Assembly (NCBI GenBank): GCA_934169745.1 | Contig: CAKPOE010000002.1 | Coordinates: forward strand, 124,001 to 188,000 | DNA: 64,000 nt | DNA from: an uncultured Clostridia bacterium | Lineage (GTDB): Bacteria; Bacillota; Clostridia; TANB77; UBA1234 | Reading direction: 5' to 3' | Part shown: positions 1-8,601 of the stretch, piece by piece | Position numbering within the stretch: the first letter of the stretch is position 1 | How the letters are laid out: the number at the start of each line of letters is the position of its first letter | Made by a program: the position numbers and the translations under genes | The notes under the pieces: model-generated | Told to the model about the DNA's origin: nothing | Databases searched by the model: none | Seen by the model: only the letters and a program-made list of their open reading frames with translations

Positions 1-1536
1 AATTGCAGAAGAAATTGCTGCATTTAATCTTTTTCTTGCTATAGCTTTTGTTGCTGAGGTATTATCATCATCCTCATCATAATCATCATCGTCTCCAGAA
101 TTTTCATCAACAAAGCCTATAATTACTTTTGAATTGTTAAGATCTAACACACATGCTGTATCACCTTTACTAATAGATGTAGCATATTTTTTCTTTTCGA
201 TTGTTCCATCTGCTACTGTGATTATTACATCACTTGTAGCTATATCATATGTGCCTTTTTTATTTAATTTTATAGATGTCTTTGAGATTGTTTGAACTGT
301 ATATCCATCATCTTCGCTTACGTGATATTTTACAACAAGTTCATCATCATCATTTAATGTGTATATAACCACATCACCTTTAGCTATTGTTGTGTTATCA
401 GCTAAAATATATGTAGTTCTTTCTTCATCAAAATCATACAATGCAACTTTATAATCACTACCTGACTTGTAACTCTTTGCTGCCGCTATTCCGTAATAAA
501 TTTCTTCTTCTCCGATTCCAACCATGTGAGTAACTGTTCCGTTTTTAGTTGTGATATATACTTCATCTGCATCATTTATGCTTGAAACACCAAACAACTT
601 TATTTTGCTTTTAGATGGAACAGCATATTCAGCTTTCTTTATATACAATTTTTTATTTTCAACTTTTGTTACGTTTCCATGAATAGTTTTATTACTTGAA
701 GCAATATCGAAAGATTTGAATGTATCGTTCTTTTTATCATAAAGAAGAGTTACATCTTTTCCATACAATTCATAAATATCTTTTGAAGTGTACTTAAATG
801 TATGCTTTTTATTCTTTGAATCTGTTACCGTTATTTTCTTATTTGCAACATCAATATCTGTAATTTCACCGTTTGAAATGTAATTATAGTTAGAAAAATA
901 CTTGTTTATTAATGTTTCACCATTTCCGTAAATCATACCATTTGCATTGCTTCCTGTTATTTCTCTAACATTAGATTTCAATGTGTTACAAATCAATATT
1001 GAGATATTACCACGAATTGCACCTTCGTTATTATTATTAATAGTAACGTTATCAGTTAACGATATGTCTTTTGCTCTTTTCATATATCCATCAGGCCAAG
1101 AAAGTTTATTTACATCTTCATAATTTAATGCTCTCAAAAGCATTGCAACACTTTCTACATAGCTAACTGTATCCTCTGGTGCAAAAGTTCCGTCTGGATA
1201 ACCTTTAATAAGTCCTAGTTCAGACGCTACATTTATGTAGCCTGTTGCCCAATAATCAGATTTAACATCTGGAAACTTTGTTTTTCCTTTAGCTTTAGTT
1301 GCTTCGCTGTCTTTGCCAAGTGCTATAACCAGCATCTTTGCCATTTCAGCTCTTTTAACAACATCATTTGGTGCAAAAGATGTTGCACTCTTTCCATTTA
1401 CAATTTTCAATTCTGTTAATAGTTCAACAGAAGATTGATATTTTGTACCTTTTACATCACTAAAAGTTGCACCAAGTACAAGTGTACCAATCATAACAAA
1501 CATAACTGTTAACATCACAAAAATATTTTTCTTCAC
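1..1536 (-). CDS. SLH-domain cell-surface protein (3' end outside window)
   Basis: The first 512 codons are in the window and the gene runs off the left edge. It starts with GTG at 1536 behind the ribosome binding site GAGGAGGG. Residues 1-22 form a signal peptide (KK, then a hydrophobic core ending LGA). Two S-layer homology repeats follow, at about 25-70 (FAPNDVVKRAEMAKML) and 88-130 (YPDGTFAPEDTVSY). SLH repeats bind secondary cell-wall polymers, so the product should be displayed on the surface. The rest, rich in Lys, Asp and Thr, looks like repeated small beta domains and carries a run of about ten Asp/Glu near the visible end. The ligand or activity of the C-terminal part cannot be told. 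Confidence 0.85.
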   Translation of the reverse strand, partial: MKKNIFVMLTVMFVMIGTLVLGATFSDVKGTKYQSSVELLTELKIVNGKSATSFAPNDVVKRAEMAKMLVIALGKDSEATKAKGKTKFPDVKSDYWATGYINVASELGLIKGYPDGTFAPEDTVSYVESVAMLLRALNYEDVNKLSWPDGYMKRAKDISLTDNVTINNNNEGAIRGNISILICNTLKSNVREITGSNANGMIYGNGETLINKYFSNYNYISNGEITDIDVANKKITVTDSKNKKHTFKYTSKDIYELYGKDVTLLYDKKNDTFKSFDIASSNKTIHGNVTKVENKKLYIKKAEYAVPSKSKIKLFGVSSINDADEVYITTKNGTVTHMVGIGEEEIYYGIAAAKSYKSGSDYKVALYDFDEERTTYILADNTTIAKGDVVIYTLNDDDELVVKYHVSEDDGYTVQTISKTSIKLNKKGTYDIATSDVIITVADGTIEKKKYATSISKGDTACVLDLNNSKVIIGFVDENSGDDDDYDEDDDNTSATKAIARKRLNAAISSAI

Positions 1537-1591
1537 CAAAATACCCTCCTCGTTTGTAATCTTTATTTCCGTAGTTTTTTCTTACACTTAT

Positions 1592-1619
1592 ATTATATAT
1601 TTAATAAAAAAAGTGTCAA
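1592..1619 (-). promoter_or_regulatory. Sigma-A-type promoter of the SLH gene
   Basis: Read leftward there is TTGACA (1614-1619), a 16-base spacer and TATAAT (1592-1597), about 55 bases before the GTG start. Both hexamers match consensus. Confidence 0.75.
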
Positions 1620-1668
1620 GAAAAATACTCTAATATGACATCAAAATTTGAACTGATGTTCCAAAAAA

Positions 1669-1738
1669 TGAACAATTTTCCGGCAGCCACTTTTTCGTTC
1701 AAAAATGAACGAAAAAGTGGCTGCCGGAAATCCGTTCA
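1669..1738. repeat. 33-bp repeat unit, inverted pair
   Basis: Two 33-bp units (1669-1701 and 1706-1738) lie head to head and form a perfect 23-bp inverted repeat (1678-1700 with 1707-1729) around a 6-base loop. Each unit starts TGAAC and ends GTTCA. The pair lies between two divergently transcribed genes. Related units occur at 6556, 6593, 15261, 15364, 26008, 34179, 34216, 44954 and 44997. Confidence 0.9.
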
Positions 1739-1740
1739 TA

Positions 1741-1770
1741 TTTACATCACTTTGATTTTTGTGTTATAAT
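1741..1770 (+). promoter_or_regulatory. Promoter of the HD/patatin/McrB operon
   Basis: TTTACA (1741-1746), an 18-base spacer and TATAAT (1765-1770) lie about 40 bases before the ATG at 1810. The -35 box starts directly after the repeat pair. Confidence 0.5.
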
Positions 1771-1809
1771 TTTTTCGTTATAATTATTTTTTATTTGGAG
1801 GTATAATAT

Positions 1810-2352
1810 ATGAAAGAAGAATTTTTGAATTTATTAAGAAGTGTAAATAGAGATGGTATTGAAAATCTTATCACATTTTTGGAAAAAACAGATTTTTTTA
1901 CAGCACCTGCTAGTACTAAGTTTCACAATGCTTTTGAAGGCGGACTTCTTTCTCATAGTTTAAATGTTTACAAAGCTCTTAAGGAACTTACTGGCGACAA
2001 ATGGAGTAATGATACTTTAATAATCGTTGGTCTTTTACACGATATTTGCAAAGTAAATTTATATAAAGTTGATTTCAGAAACAGAAAGAACGAAAATGGC
2101 GAGTGGGTTAAAGAACCTTACTACACTTCTGATGATTTAATGCCACTTGGTCACGGCGAAAAATCTGTAATGATTTTATCTGAATTTATTAAACTTTCTA
2201 AAGAGGAACTTTATGCTATTCGTTGGCACATGGGTGGTTATGAGCCAAAAGAAAATTATGGCTATATAGCAAAAGCTTACGAAAAATATCCACTTGCTGT
2301 TTACACTCATATGGCTGATTTAATGGCTACATATATATTGGAAAATAGATAG
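1810..2352 (+). CDS. HD-domain metal-dependent hydrolase
   Basis: A 180-residue single-domain HD protein. The metal-binding pattern is visible: His49 (GGLLSHS), the HD doublet His77-Asp78 (GLLHDICK), a later GHGEKS, RWHMGG, and a final HMADLMAT. HD proteins hydrolyse phosphodiesters or phosphomonoesters of nucleotides; the substrate cannot be told, although the layout resembles the HD part of YhaM-like exoribonucleases. It has the ribosome binding site TTGGAGG and is the first gene of a rightward operon, 15 bases before the patatin gene. Confidence 0.8.
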   Translation: MKEEFLNLLRSVNRDGIENLITFLEKTDFFTAPASTKFHNAFEGGLLSHSLNVYKALKELTGDKWSNDTLIIVGLLHDICKVNLYKVDFRNRKNENGEWVKEPYYTSDDLMPLGHGEKSVMILSEFIKLSKEELYAIRWHMGGYEPKENYGYIAKAYEKYPLAVYTHMADLMATYILENR

Positions 2353-2367
2353 AAAGGTGGATTTTTT

Positions 2368-3684
2368 ATGGATACAAAAAAAGCTTTAGTTCTTTGTGGT
2401 GGTGGTGCTAAAGGCGGCTATCATATAGGAGTTTGGAAGGCCTTAAAAGAAATAGGTTATCATCCCGATATTATAACTGGTACTTCTGTTGGTGCTCTAG
2501 ATGGTGCTCTATTTGCAATTGGTGAGGATGATATAGCTACCGAAATCTGGGAAAATATGAGTATGGAAACTGTATTTGAAAAAAAGAAAAATGATGAAGA
2601 TATTAATTCTATAAAATCTGTAAATGAGTTTTTAATAAAATTAGGTAAACTTGGCGGAATTGATCCAAAACCTTTAAAGGAACTTGTACATTCCCTAAGC
2701 GATGAGAAAAAATTCAGAAGTTCTAATATTGAGTTTGGATTAGTAACGACTTGTATAAATCCACCAAAAAAAGTAGAGAAATTCGTGGATGAAATGGAAG
2801 ACGGAAAAATTGTTGATTATATTTTGGCAAGTACTGCTTGTTTTCCTATTATGCAAAAATATAACATTGACGGTATTGATTACGTTGATGGTGGTTATAC
2901 AGATAATGTTCCATTTGAAATGGCGCTTAGACGTGGTGCTACAGAATTAGTAATTGTAGACATGCATGGTATGTTTAGAGTAAGTAAGCCTGAAGATGTA
3001 AATGTTAAAGTACATTATATTTCACCAAAACATGATTTAGGAAATTTTATGTTATTTAACAAAGAGCAATCTTTAAAGAACATAAAACTTGGCTATTTTG
3101 ATACATTGAAAATGTTTGGAAAATTAGAAGGTACATGGTATACATTTGAGAATGGTACTGTTGATTCTGCTCATCAATATAATGACAAATGCAAAAGTGT
3201 ATATAAACGTGTATTTACTGACTTACCTAAAGTTAGCCCTCTTGAAAAATTAGCAACTAAATCATTTGTAAAATACTTACTTAATTTCAATGAAGAGCTC
3301 TTCACTAAGACAAGTCAAGTTCTTGATATTATCGAGATTGCTGGACAATTATATAATATTGATGTTGACGAAGTATATACGTTATCTTCTCTTTGTGAAA
3401 AAATCAAGGAAAAGTTCGAGAAATCTTTAGAGCCCGGAATGTACAACAAAATCTTATCTTGGACAGCAATAAAAAATTCTCTTTCAAGTATGTCTGAAAT
3501 AAAAGCAATCATTAAAAGTTATGATAAGAAAGAGTTAACAGCTTATATAACGTACCTATTATCTATACCTCAACTAACAATGATACAAAAGAACCAAATT
3601 TTGGCAATATGTGCTATTATGCCAGAGTGTTTATGCGCTGCGATAGCAATAAATTGCTTGATTTCTCCAAAATTCGTGATATAA
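2368..3684 (+). CDS. Patatin-like phospholipase
   Basis: 438 residues with an N-terminal patatin fold: glycine-rich oxyanion loop CGGGAKGGYH (10-19), nucleophile Ser40 in GTSVG, and the catalytic Asp in DGGYTDN (about residue 169-170). Patatins are Ser-Asp acyl hydrolases acting on membrane lipids. Residues from about 290 to 438 are a helical extension of unknown role, ending in a hydrophobic Ala/Cys-rich stretch that could touch a membrane. It lies between the HD gene (15 bases upstream) and the McrB-type ATPase (30 bases downstream), apparently co-transcribed. No signal peptide is seen, so it acts inside the cell. Patatins occur both in housekeeping lipid turnover and as effectors of anti-phage systems; the sequence does not decide. 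Confidence 0.85.
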   Translation: MDTKKALVLCGGGAKGGYHIGVWKALKEIGYHPDIITGTSVGALDGALFAIGEDDIATEIWENMSMETVFEKKKNDEDINSIKSVNEFLIKLGKLGGIDPKPLKELVHSLSDEKKFRSSNIEFGLVTTCINPPKKVEKFVDEMEDGKIVDYILASTACFPIMQKYNIDGIDYVDGGYTDNVPFEMALRRGATELVIVDMHGMFRVSKPEDVNVKVHYISPKHDLGNFMLFNKEQSLKNIKLGYFDTLKMFGKLEGTWYTFENGTVDSAHQYNDKCKSVYKRVFTDLPKVSPLEKLATKSFVKYLLNFNEELFTKTSQVLDIIEIAGQLYNIDVDEVYTLSSLCEKIKEKFEKSLEPGMYNKILSWTAIKNSLSSMSEIKAIIKSYDKKELTAYITYLLSIPQLTMIQKNQILAICAIMPECLCAAIAINCLISPKFVI

Positions 3685-3714
3685 TATCCTTCTAGAAAGG
3701 ACGTTGGAAAGTTT

Positions 3715-4965
3715 ATGAATTATTGGTGGTTGAATGTTAATCCTAAAAAATTAAGATTCAAAGAATTAGATTTAAATGATGTGTTTGACTATTCTATCTT
3801 AAATGAAGATGGCTCATTAATGAGGCTTTCTCAAAACTTTAGTGAAGCTTTAGAGGGTGAAACCGTTATAGTGTATGAAACAGGTCAAACAAATGAAATA
3901 ATTGGTATTTGTGAGGTCTACAAGCCTTTGTACGATAATGCTATTAAATTTAAAAAGGTGGAAGGACTTGCAGAACCTATTCCTAGGTACACTATTGAGG
4001 AAAATCGTGAAATCGTCAACATAGAGGCATTTCGTAATCAGCAAGGCGCATTCTTTAAACTATCAAAAAACGAATACGATGCTATTATGATTGCTATTAG
4101 AGATTCAAATCCTCAAAAACGTTACAAAAACTTATTACCATATTCTAAAGAAGATTTCTTATCTGAAGTTTTCTTTGATGAGAATGATTTTGATGAGCTT
4201 AAAGCTTTGATTTTATCAAGAAAAAATGTTATTTTACAAGGCGCTCCGGGTGTTGGAAAGACTTATATTTCAAAGAAAATGGCTTATGCAATAATGGGAG
4301 AGGTCGATGATGACAGAATCCTTTCAATACAATTTCACCAAGGCTATTCACAAGACGATTTTTTGGAAGGCTATCGACCAGATGGAATAGGTATTTACAA
4401 ATTTAGGAGAGGCTCTTTTAGAACGCATTGTTCAAAAGCAGCAAACGATCCTTCTCACAAATATTTTGTGATTATTGATGAAATTAACAGAGGTAATGTT
4501 GCTAAAATATTTGGTGAGGCATTTATGCTTATGGAACCAATGAGACGTGGAAAACAAAATTATATAGAACTTGCTTTTTCCAAGGAAAGATTTTTCATTC
4601 CAGAGAACCTTTATATAATCGGAACAATGAATATTACAGACCACGAATATGCAATCACTGATTATGCACTAAGAAGAAGATTTGCATTTTTCACTGTTCA
4701 ACCTATATTTAAGAACAAAAAATTTATAGAGTTTTGCGGAAACAATGCCTTGCTTTCAAAAGTTGTTGATAAAGTAAATGAAATAAATAGTGGTTTAACA
4801 GAAGCAAATAAAATCGGGCACTGCTTTTTTTGCGAAAAGCAAACTCCAGAGGAACTAAAAATGACTGTTAAATACAATATTATTCCTCTTATGCAAGAAT
4901 ATTTTTATAATGATCCTGAAAAGTCAAAACAAATTACCGAAGAATTATTAGACACCATAAAATAG
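3715..4965 (+). CDS. EVE domain-McrB-type AAA+ ATPase
   Basis: 416 residues. The first ~120 residues resemble an EVE/PUA-like module (opening NYWWLNVNP), a fold that reads modified bases. A McrB-family AAA+ domain follows: Walker A GAPGVGKT, Walker B FVIIDEINR, the McrB signature GTMNITD and the arginine stretch DYALRRRF. McrB proteins assemble into GTP-driven motors that normally work with the nuclease subunit McrC in modification-dependent restriction. No mcrC is seen anywhere in the window: the next gene, 13 bases on, is yhbY. It may act with another partner, or be an orphan. Operon position suggests a link with the HD and patatin genes. Confidence 0.8.
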   Translation: MNYWWLNVNPKKLRFKELDLNDVFDYSILNEDGSLMRLSQNFSEALEGETVIVYETGQTNEIIGICEVYKPLYDNAIKFKKVEGLAEPIPRYTIEENREIVNIEAFRNQQGAFFKLSKNEYDAIMIAIRDSNPQKRYKNLLPYSKEDFLSEVFFDENDFDELKALILSRKNVILQGAPGVGKTYISKKMAYAIMGEVDDDRILSIQFHQGYSQDDFLEGYRPDGIGIYKFRRGSFRTHCSKAANDPSHKYFVIIDEINRGNVAKIFGEAFMLMEPMRRGKQNYIELAFSKERFFIPENLYIIGTMNITDHEYAITDYALRRRFAFFTVQPIFKNKKFIEFCGNNALLSKVVDKVNEINSGLTEANKIGHCFFCEKQTPEELKMTVKYNIIPLMQEYFYNDPEKSKQITEELLDTIK

Positions 4966-4978
4966 AAAGGAGATTTTT

Positions 4979-5266
4979 ATGCTTAATACTAAACAACGTG
5001 CTTATTTGAGAAGTCTTGCTCAAACGATGCAACCAATCTTTCAAGTTGGAAAAAACGGCGTAACAGATACTTTAATTGAAGATTTGAAAAACGCATTAGA
5101 AGCTAGAGAGCTAATCAAAATAAACTTGCTAAACACTCTTCCTGACGACAAAGAAACAATCGCAAGAGAAATAGAAGAAAGAACAGATTCACAAATTGTA
5201 CAAATAGTAGGAAACAAATTGACACTTTATAAAAAAAGTGTTAACAACCCAAAAATAGAGGTATAG
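4979..5266 (+). CDS. yhbY: YhbY-family ribosome-assembly RNA-binding protein
   Basis: 95 residues covering the whole CRM (CRS1-YhbY) domain: LNTKQRAYLRSLAQ, then the RNA-contacting loop VGKNGVT and a C-terminal VGNKLTLYK. Members bind pre-50S ribosomal particles. The length fits the family (about 95-100). The site AAAGGAGAT precedes the ATG. It is the last gene of the rightward operon; its stop lies in a bidirectional hairpin. A housekeeping gene at the end of this operon may simply be read through. Confidence 0.9.
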   Translation: MLNTKQRAYLRSLAQTMQPIFQVGKNGVTDTLIEDLKNALEARELIKINLLNTLPDDKETIAREIEERTDSQIVQIVGNKLTLYKKSVNNPKIEV

Positions 5267-5285
5267 CCACAGCTACACCTCTATT
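5254..5285. terminator. Bidirectional terminator between yhbY and dinB
   Basis: A 14-bp stem with one mismatch (5254-5267 with 5272-5285) around a CACA loop, with an A-run before and a T-run after, separates two convergent genes and overlaps both stop codons. Confidence 0.8.
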
Positions 5286-6486
5286 CTTTTTTCATTATTT
5301 TGTCCGCTTCTATTTTTGTTGCCCTCGAAATCATATCATATCCATATTTATCTCTCAGCTTATCGACTATTTCATCAATTTTTTCTTGTTTTTCATCTTT
5401 TCGTTCTTCAAAGAAAGATATTTGCTCGTCTTCTTTTTCAGTCAGTCCCTCTACTCTAACTCCAACCAACCTTATTTTTGTTCCACTTTTGTACATTTCA
5501 TTCAATAGTTCTTTTGCTCTTTCAAATATATCTTTTGTATTCATCGAAGGTGCTTTCAATTTTCCTTGATGCGAAAAATCATCAAAATTATTCGTCCTAA
5601 GTTGAACAGAAACTACTAAAGCAAGCATATCTTCTTTTCTAAGTCTGTACGCCACTTGTTCTGTTAAAGAAAATAAAATTTCTAAAAGTTTTTCTTTCTT
5701 CTCGACATCTACTGGCAAAGTAACTGAGTTTCCAACTCCTTTTGGTTTTTCGATTTTGTATACAACTTCTGAATTATCAATTCCATTTGCATACTCCCAC
5801 ATCATTATTCCTTGTTTGCCAAACTTATTCATTAAATATTTATACTCTGTTTTTGCAAGATCACCAATTGTTTTTATTCCTATACTATTAAGTTTGGGAA
5901 TTGTTTTCTTACCTAGCATAAACAAATCTGAAACCGGAAGTGGCCACATCTTTGATTCAATTTCATCCCTATACAATGTATGTATTCTGTCTGGCTTAGC
6001 AAAGTCAGATGCCATTTTTGCTAATAATTTATTTGGTGCAATTCCTATATTTACCGTAAACCCCAGCTCTTCTCTTGCTCGCCTATTTATTTCTTTAGCT
6101 TTATTTTCCAGTGTATCATTCATTAAGAAATCTGTCATATCCAAAAAACATTCATCTATACTAAATCTCTCTATATGATCCGTATATTCTAATAACATTT
6201 TATACAGCTTATCAGAACACTCCCTATAAAATTCCCTATTACTTGGAAAGACTTGCAAGTTGGGGCATTTACATCTTGCACTATACAATGTTTCGCCTGT
6301 AACCACACCAAAAGCTTTGGCTAAACTGCTCTTTGCAAGGACAATTCCAGAACGTTTACTTTCATCTCCGCCTATAACCGCTGGAATTTTTCGTATATCG
6401 AGTGTTTCACCATGATTTAATCTATACAATGCAGACCAACTAAGAAACGCATTATTAACATCAACATGTAGAATTTGTCTATCCAT
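5281..6486 (-). CDS. dinB: DNA polymerase IV (Y-family)
   Basis: 401 residues from the ATG at 6486, chosen because a GGTGA site lies 5 bases upstream; a start at 6498 is possible. The palm begins DRQILHVDVNNAF with the first catalytic Asp. FSIDECFLDMTDF supplies the other catalytic acidic residues. A little-finger domain follows (RLRKEDMLALVVSVQLRTN). The usual C-terminal beta-clamp motif may be represented by QISFFEER. It makes error-prone trans-lesion DNA synthesis. No LexA box was seen upstream. Confidence 0.92.
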   Translation of the reverse strand: MDRQILHVDVNNAFLSWSALYRLNHGETLDIRKIPAVIGGDESKRSGIVLAKSSLAKAFGVVTGETLYSARCKCPNLQVFPSNREFYRECSDKLYKMLLEYTDHIERFSIDECFLDMTDFLMNDTLENKAKEINRRAREELGFTVNIGIAPNKLLAKMASDFAKPDRIHTLYRDEIESKMWPLPVSDLFMLGKKTIPKLNSIGIKTIGDLAKTEYKYLMNKFGKQGIMMWEYANGIDNSEVVYKIEKPKGVGNSVTLPVDVEKKEKLLEILFSLTEQVAYRLRKEDMLALVVSVQLRTNNFDDFSHQGKLKAPSMNTKDIFERAKELLNEMYKSGTKIRLVGVRVEGLTEKEDEQISFFEERKDEKQEKIDEIVDKLRDKYGYDMISRATKIEADKIMKKE

Positions 6487-6555
6487 AGCCATCACCACTT
6501 ATGATTATAAAACAAATGTTCTGCGAGGTCAAGCATGAATGTTTGATTGATTGAT

Positions 6556-6625
6556 TGAACGAAAAAGAGGCAGCCGGAAAATCGTTCATTTTTGAACGAA
6601 AAAGTGGCAGCCGGAAAATTGTTCA
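6556..6625. repeat. 33-bp repeat unit, direct pair
   Basis: Two copies (6556-6588 and 6593-6625) stand in the same orientation, 4 bases apart, differing at two positions. They begin TGAACGAAAAAG and end CCGGAAAATCGTTCA or CCGGAAAATTGTTCA. They lie between the divergent dinB and lipoprotein genes. Confidence 0.9.
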
Positions 6626-6698
6626 TCTGTGTTATTTTTGTTTTCTATTGAAACATTTTATGGTACAATATTGTCAAAGTTTATAAAGGAGTGATTTT

Positions 6699-7793
6699 AT
6701 GTTTAAATTAGGAATTTTTGCACTTATACTTTCTTTACTTACTGGGTGCGCACCTTCTTCTAAAGATAAAGATATTAAGCCATCAAATCCAGTAGAAACA
6801 GAAGGCATTACCATTGTTCCAACTATGCAAGATGAGATTGTTACAGATACCGCATGGTGTGGAACTTTCCAACTCGTATGGAACGATATGAAAAACGAAG
6901 TTGTAAAACAAGATATCGTTTTCAATCCACAGTTAAAGGTTGTGGAAAATTTGAATGCTGAAACTTTTAAAGCTTCTATGCTTTCAGACGAGTACTATTT
7001 TAAAGCTTTTGGTCCAAAAACTATAGCGTTAAAAGAAAAGATTGAAAAAGGAATTAAAGATAAATTCAATGAAACAAGCGCTATTTTAAATGATTTCAGT
7101 TGGGAAAGTGCTGATTTAGCAGATGAGAGTTCTGATAATATTAGTAGATACTTCTTTTATGCAATGCTTAAGAGAGAATTTAAATTTCCAAAAGTTTTTA
7201 CTGTTTTAAACAATGGAACCTTTGCAAACAAATATGAAAATACAAAATATTTTGGAATTGATAATAGTACAGACAAGAATGTTTTTGACCAAGTAAGAGT
7301 ATTATATTATAATTCACAAGATGATTTTGCAATAATCTTAAAAACAGAAAATAATGATGATGTTGTTCTATGCAAATCTCCAAAAGGTGATACTTTGGAA
7401 GAAATCTATAATAACATGATTGCAAATTCTGAAACATATGAAGGTAAAAAGTATATGGCCGAAATAGACAGATTAAAGGTTCCATACGTTTCTTTTAATG
7501 AAAAGAAAACGTATGATGAACTAGCAAATAAACCTTTCCTTACTGCAGATGGTAATGTTGCAATGATAGACAAAGGTATTCAAACTATCGAATTTGACTT
7601 AGACGAGAAAGGCGGGAAAATTAAGAGCGAGGCTGCAATCGATTTGAAAGTAACAAGTATGGCTCCAAGTGACATACCAACACCAAGATATTTCTACGTT
7701 GATGATACTTTTGCAATGTTCTTGAAAGAGTCTGATAAAGACACACCGTATTTTGGCGTAAAAATTAGTGATATAACAAAATTTCAAAAATAA
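6699..7793 (+). CDS. Putative lipoprotein, possibly serpin-related
   Basis: 364 residues. A lipoprotein signal is clear: hydrophobic core, then LLTGC with the lipid-bearing Cys near residue 17, followed by a polar linker. The rest is a soluble domain of about 330 residues outside the membrane. The C-terminal strand pattern (PRYFYVDDTFAMFLKES followed by DTPYFGVKISD) recalls the end of serpins, and a strand motif GTFQLVW is present, but no reactive-centre loop can be proved by eye. The ribosome binding site is AAAGGAGTG. It is a single gene with a terminator shared with alkD. Confidence 0.6.
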   Translation: MFKLGIFALILSLLTGCAPSSKDKDIKPSNPVETEGITIVPTMQDEIVTDTAWCGTFQLVWNDMKNEVVKQDIVFNPQLKVVENLNAETFKASMLSDEYYFKAFGPKTIALKEKIEKGIKDKFNETSAILNDFSWESADLADESSDNISRYFFYAMLKREFKFPKVFTVLNNGTFANKYENTKYFGIDNSTDKNVFDQVRVLYYNSQDDFAIILKTENNDDVVLCKSPKGDTLEEIYNNMIANSETYEGKKYMAEIDRLKVPYVSFNEKKTYDELANKPFLTADGNVAMIDKGIQTIEFDLDEKGGKIKSEAAIDLKVTSMAPSDIPTPRYFYVDDTFAMFLKESDKDTPYFGVKISDITKFQK

Positions 7794-7804
7794 GAATACA
7801 AAAA

Positions 7805-7839
7805 AATGTATGGCGCAAAATTTGTATGCACCATACATT
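7805..7839. terminator. Bidirectional terminator
   Basis: The stem AATGTATGG (7805-7813) pairs with CCATACATT (7831-7839). A-rich and T-rich flanks make it work for both convergent genes. Confidence 0.75.
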
Positions 7840-7841
7840 TT

Positions 7842-8522
7842 TTATTTTCTTTTCATCTTTCTTAATTGTTCTTTTTTATTTTCTTCAATTCTATAAGATT
7901 CAATTGCTTTTTGAATTGCTTTATTGTACGTAAAATCGTCCAATTCGCTTTGCTCCATAAATTTCTTTGTTTTTGTATAAAACTTTATTAAGCATATTGA
8001 AATTAGCCATGCATTTGCCATCTTTGCATAATAGCCTTCATGCTTGATTTGACCTGAAATTTCTAGCACCTTATCTATATAGTCTTCATCAATATAATAA
8101 TCAAGTAACATCACCAGTGCAAATCTTACCTCAAATTCAGAGTCCGATTTTGCATAATTTTCTATAAGTTCTATAAATTCTTCTCTGTGTTTTTTTACTA
8201 ATTTTAGCCCGCCACAAGTAGTGTCGCATATGGCCCAATTGTTTATTTTAGGTACAAACTCTTTTAAGTATTTTTGAACAATATTTACGCTTTTTGATCG
8301 TCCAATTAACAATCCCTGTAATAAAATCTCCTCATAGTATTCATCATCTATCTTGTCTATCAGGGTTATTCCATGCTCCTTATAAAGTTCTTTTGCATAA
8401 ATTTTTAATAATGGAACTCTTACACCTAATATGTTAGACGTTTCTGGGCAAAGTGAAGAATGAAATTTTCTATATGTCTCATCTGATATTTCCCTCAATT
8501 TAGCCTTGATTTCTTGTTTCAA
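7842..8522 (-). CDS. AlkD-like DNA alkylation repair protein
   Basis: 226 residues from the TTG at 8522. This start is chosen because AAGGAGG lies 8 bases before it; the in-frame ATG codons at 8546 and 8540 have no good site. The protein is all-helical with HEAT-like repeats typical of AlkD: GVRVPLLKIYAKEL, NNWAICDTTCG, EVRFALVMLLDYY, YYAKMANAWLISICL. AlkD glycosylases remove positively charged alkylated purines without flipping the base. The WxxCD motif and the Arg of VRFA are kept. Confidence 0.85.
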   Translation of the reverse strand: MKQEIKAKLREISDETYRKFHSSLCPETSNILGVRVPLLKIYAKELYKEHGITLIDKIDDEYYEEILLQGLLIGRSKSVNIVQKYLKEFVPKINNWAICDTTCGGLKLVKKHREEFIELIENYAKSDSEFEVRFALVMLLDYYIDEDYIDKVLEISGQIKHEGYYAKMANAWLISICLIKFYTKTKKFMEQSELDDFTYNKAIQKAIESYRIEENKKEQLRKMKRK

Positions 8523-8601
8523 GTAGTATTCCTCCTTCATTCTCATTTTTGTTTATCAAAGTATTATACATATAATTCCATAATTTATCAAGGCAAAATT
8601 C

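Noticed and set aside
2368..4965. A CBASS-type system with the patatin as CapV
   Set aside because: No cyclic-nucleotide synthase (CD-NTase) with its GS and DxD motifs is present in the neighbourhood.
1669..6625. A CRISPR array made of the 33-bp repeats
   Set aside because: Copies occur at most in pairs, 4-10 bases apart, often inverted and up to 10 kb from the next pair. There are no spacers of uniform length and no cas genes in the window.
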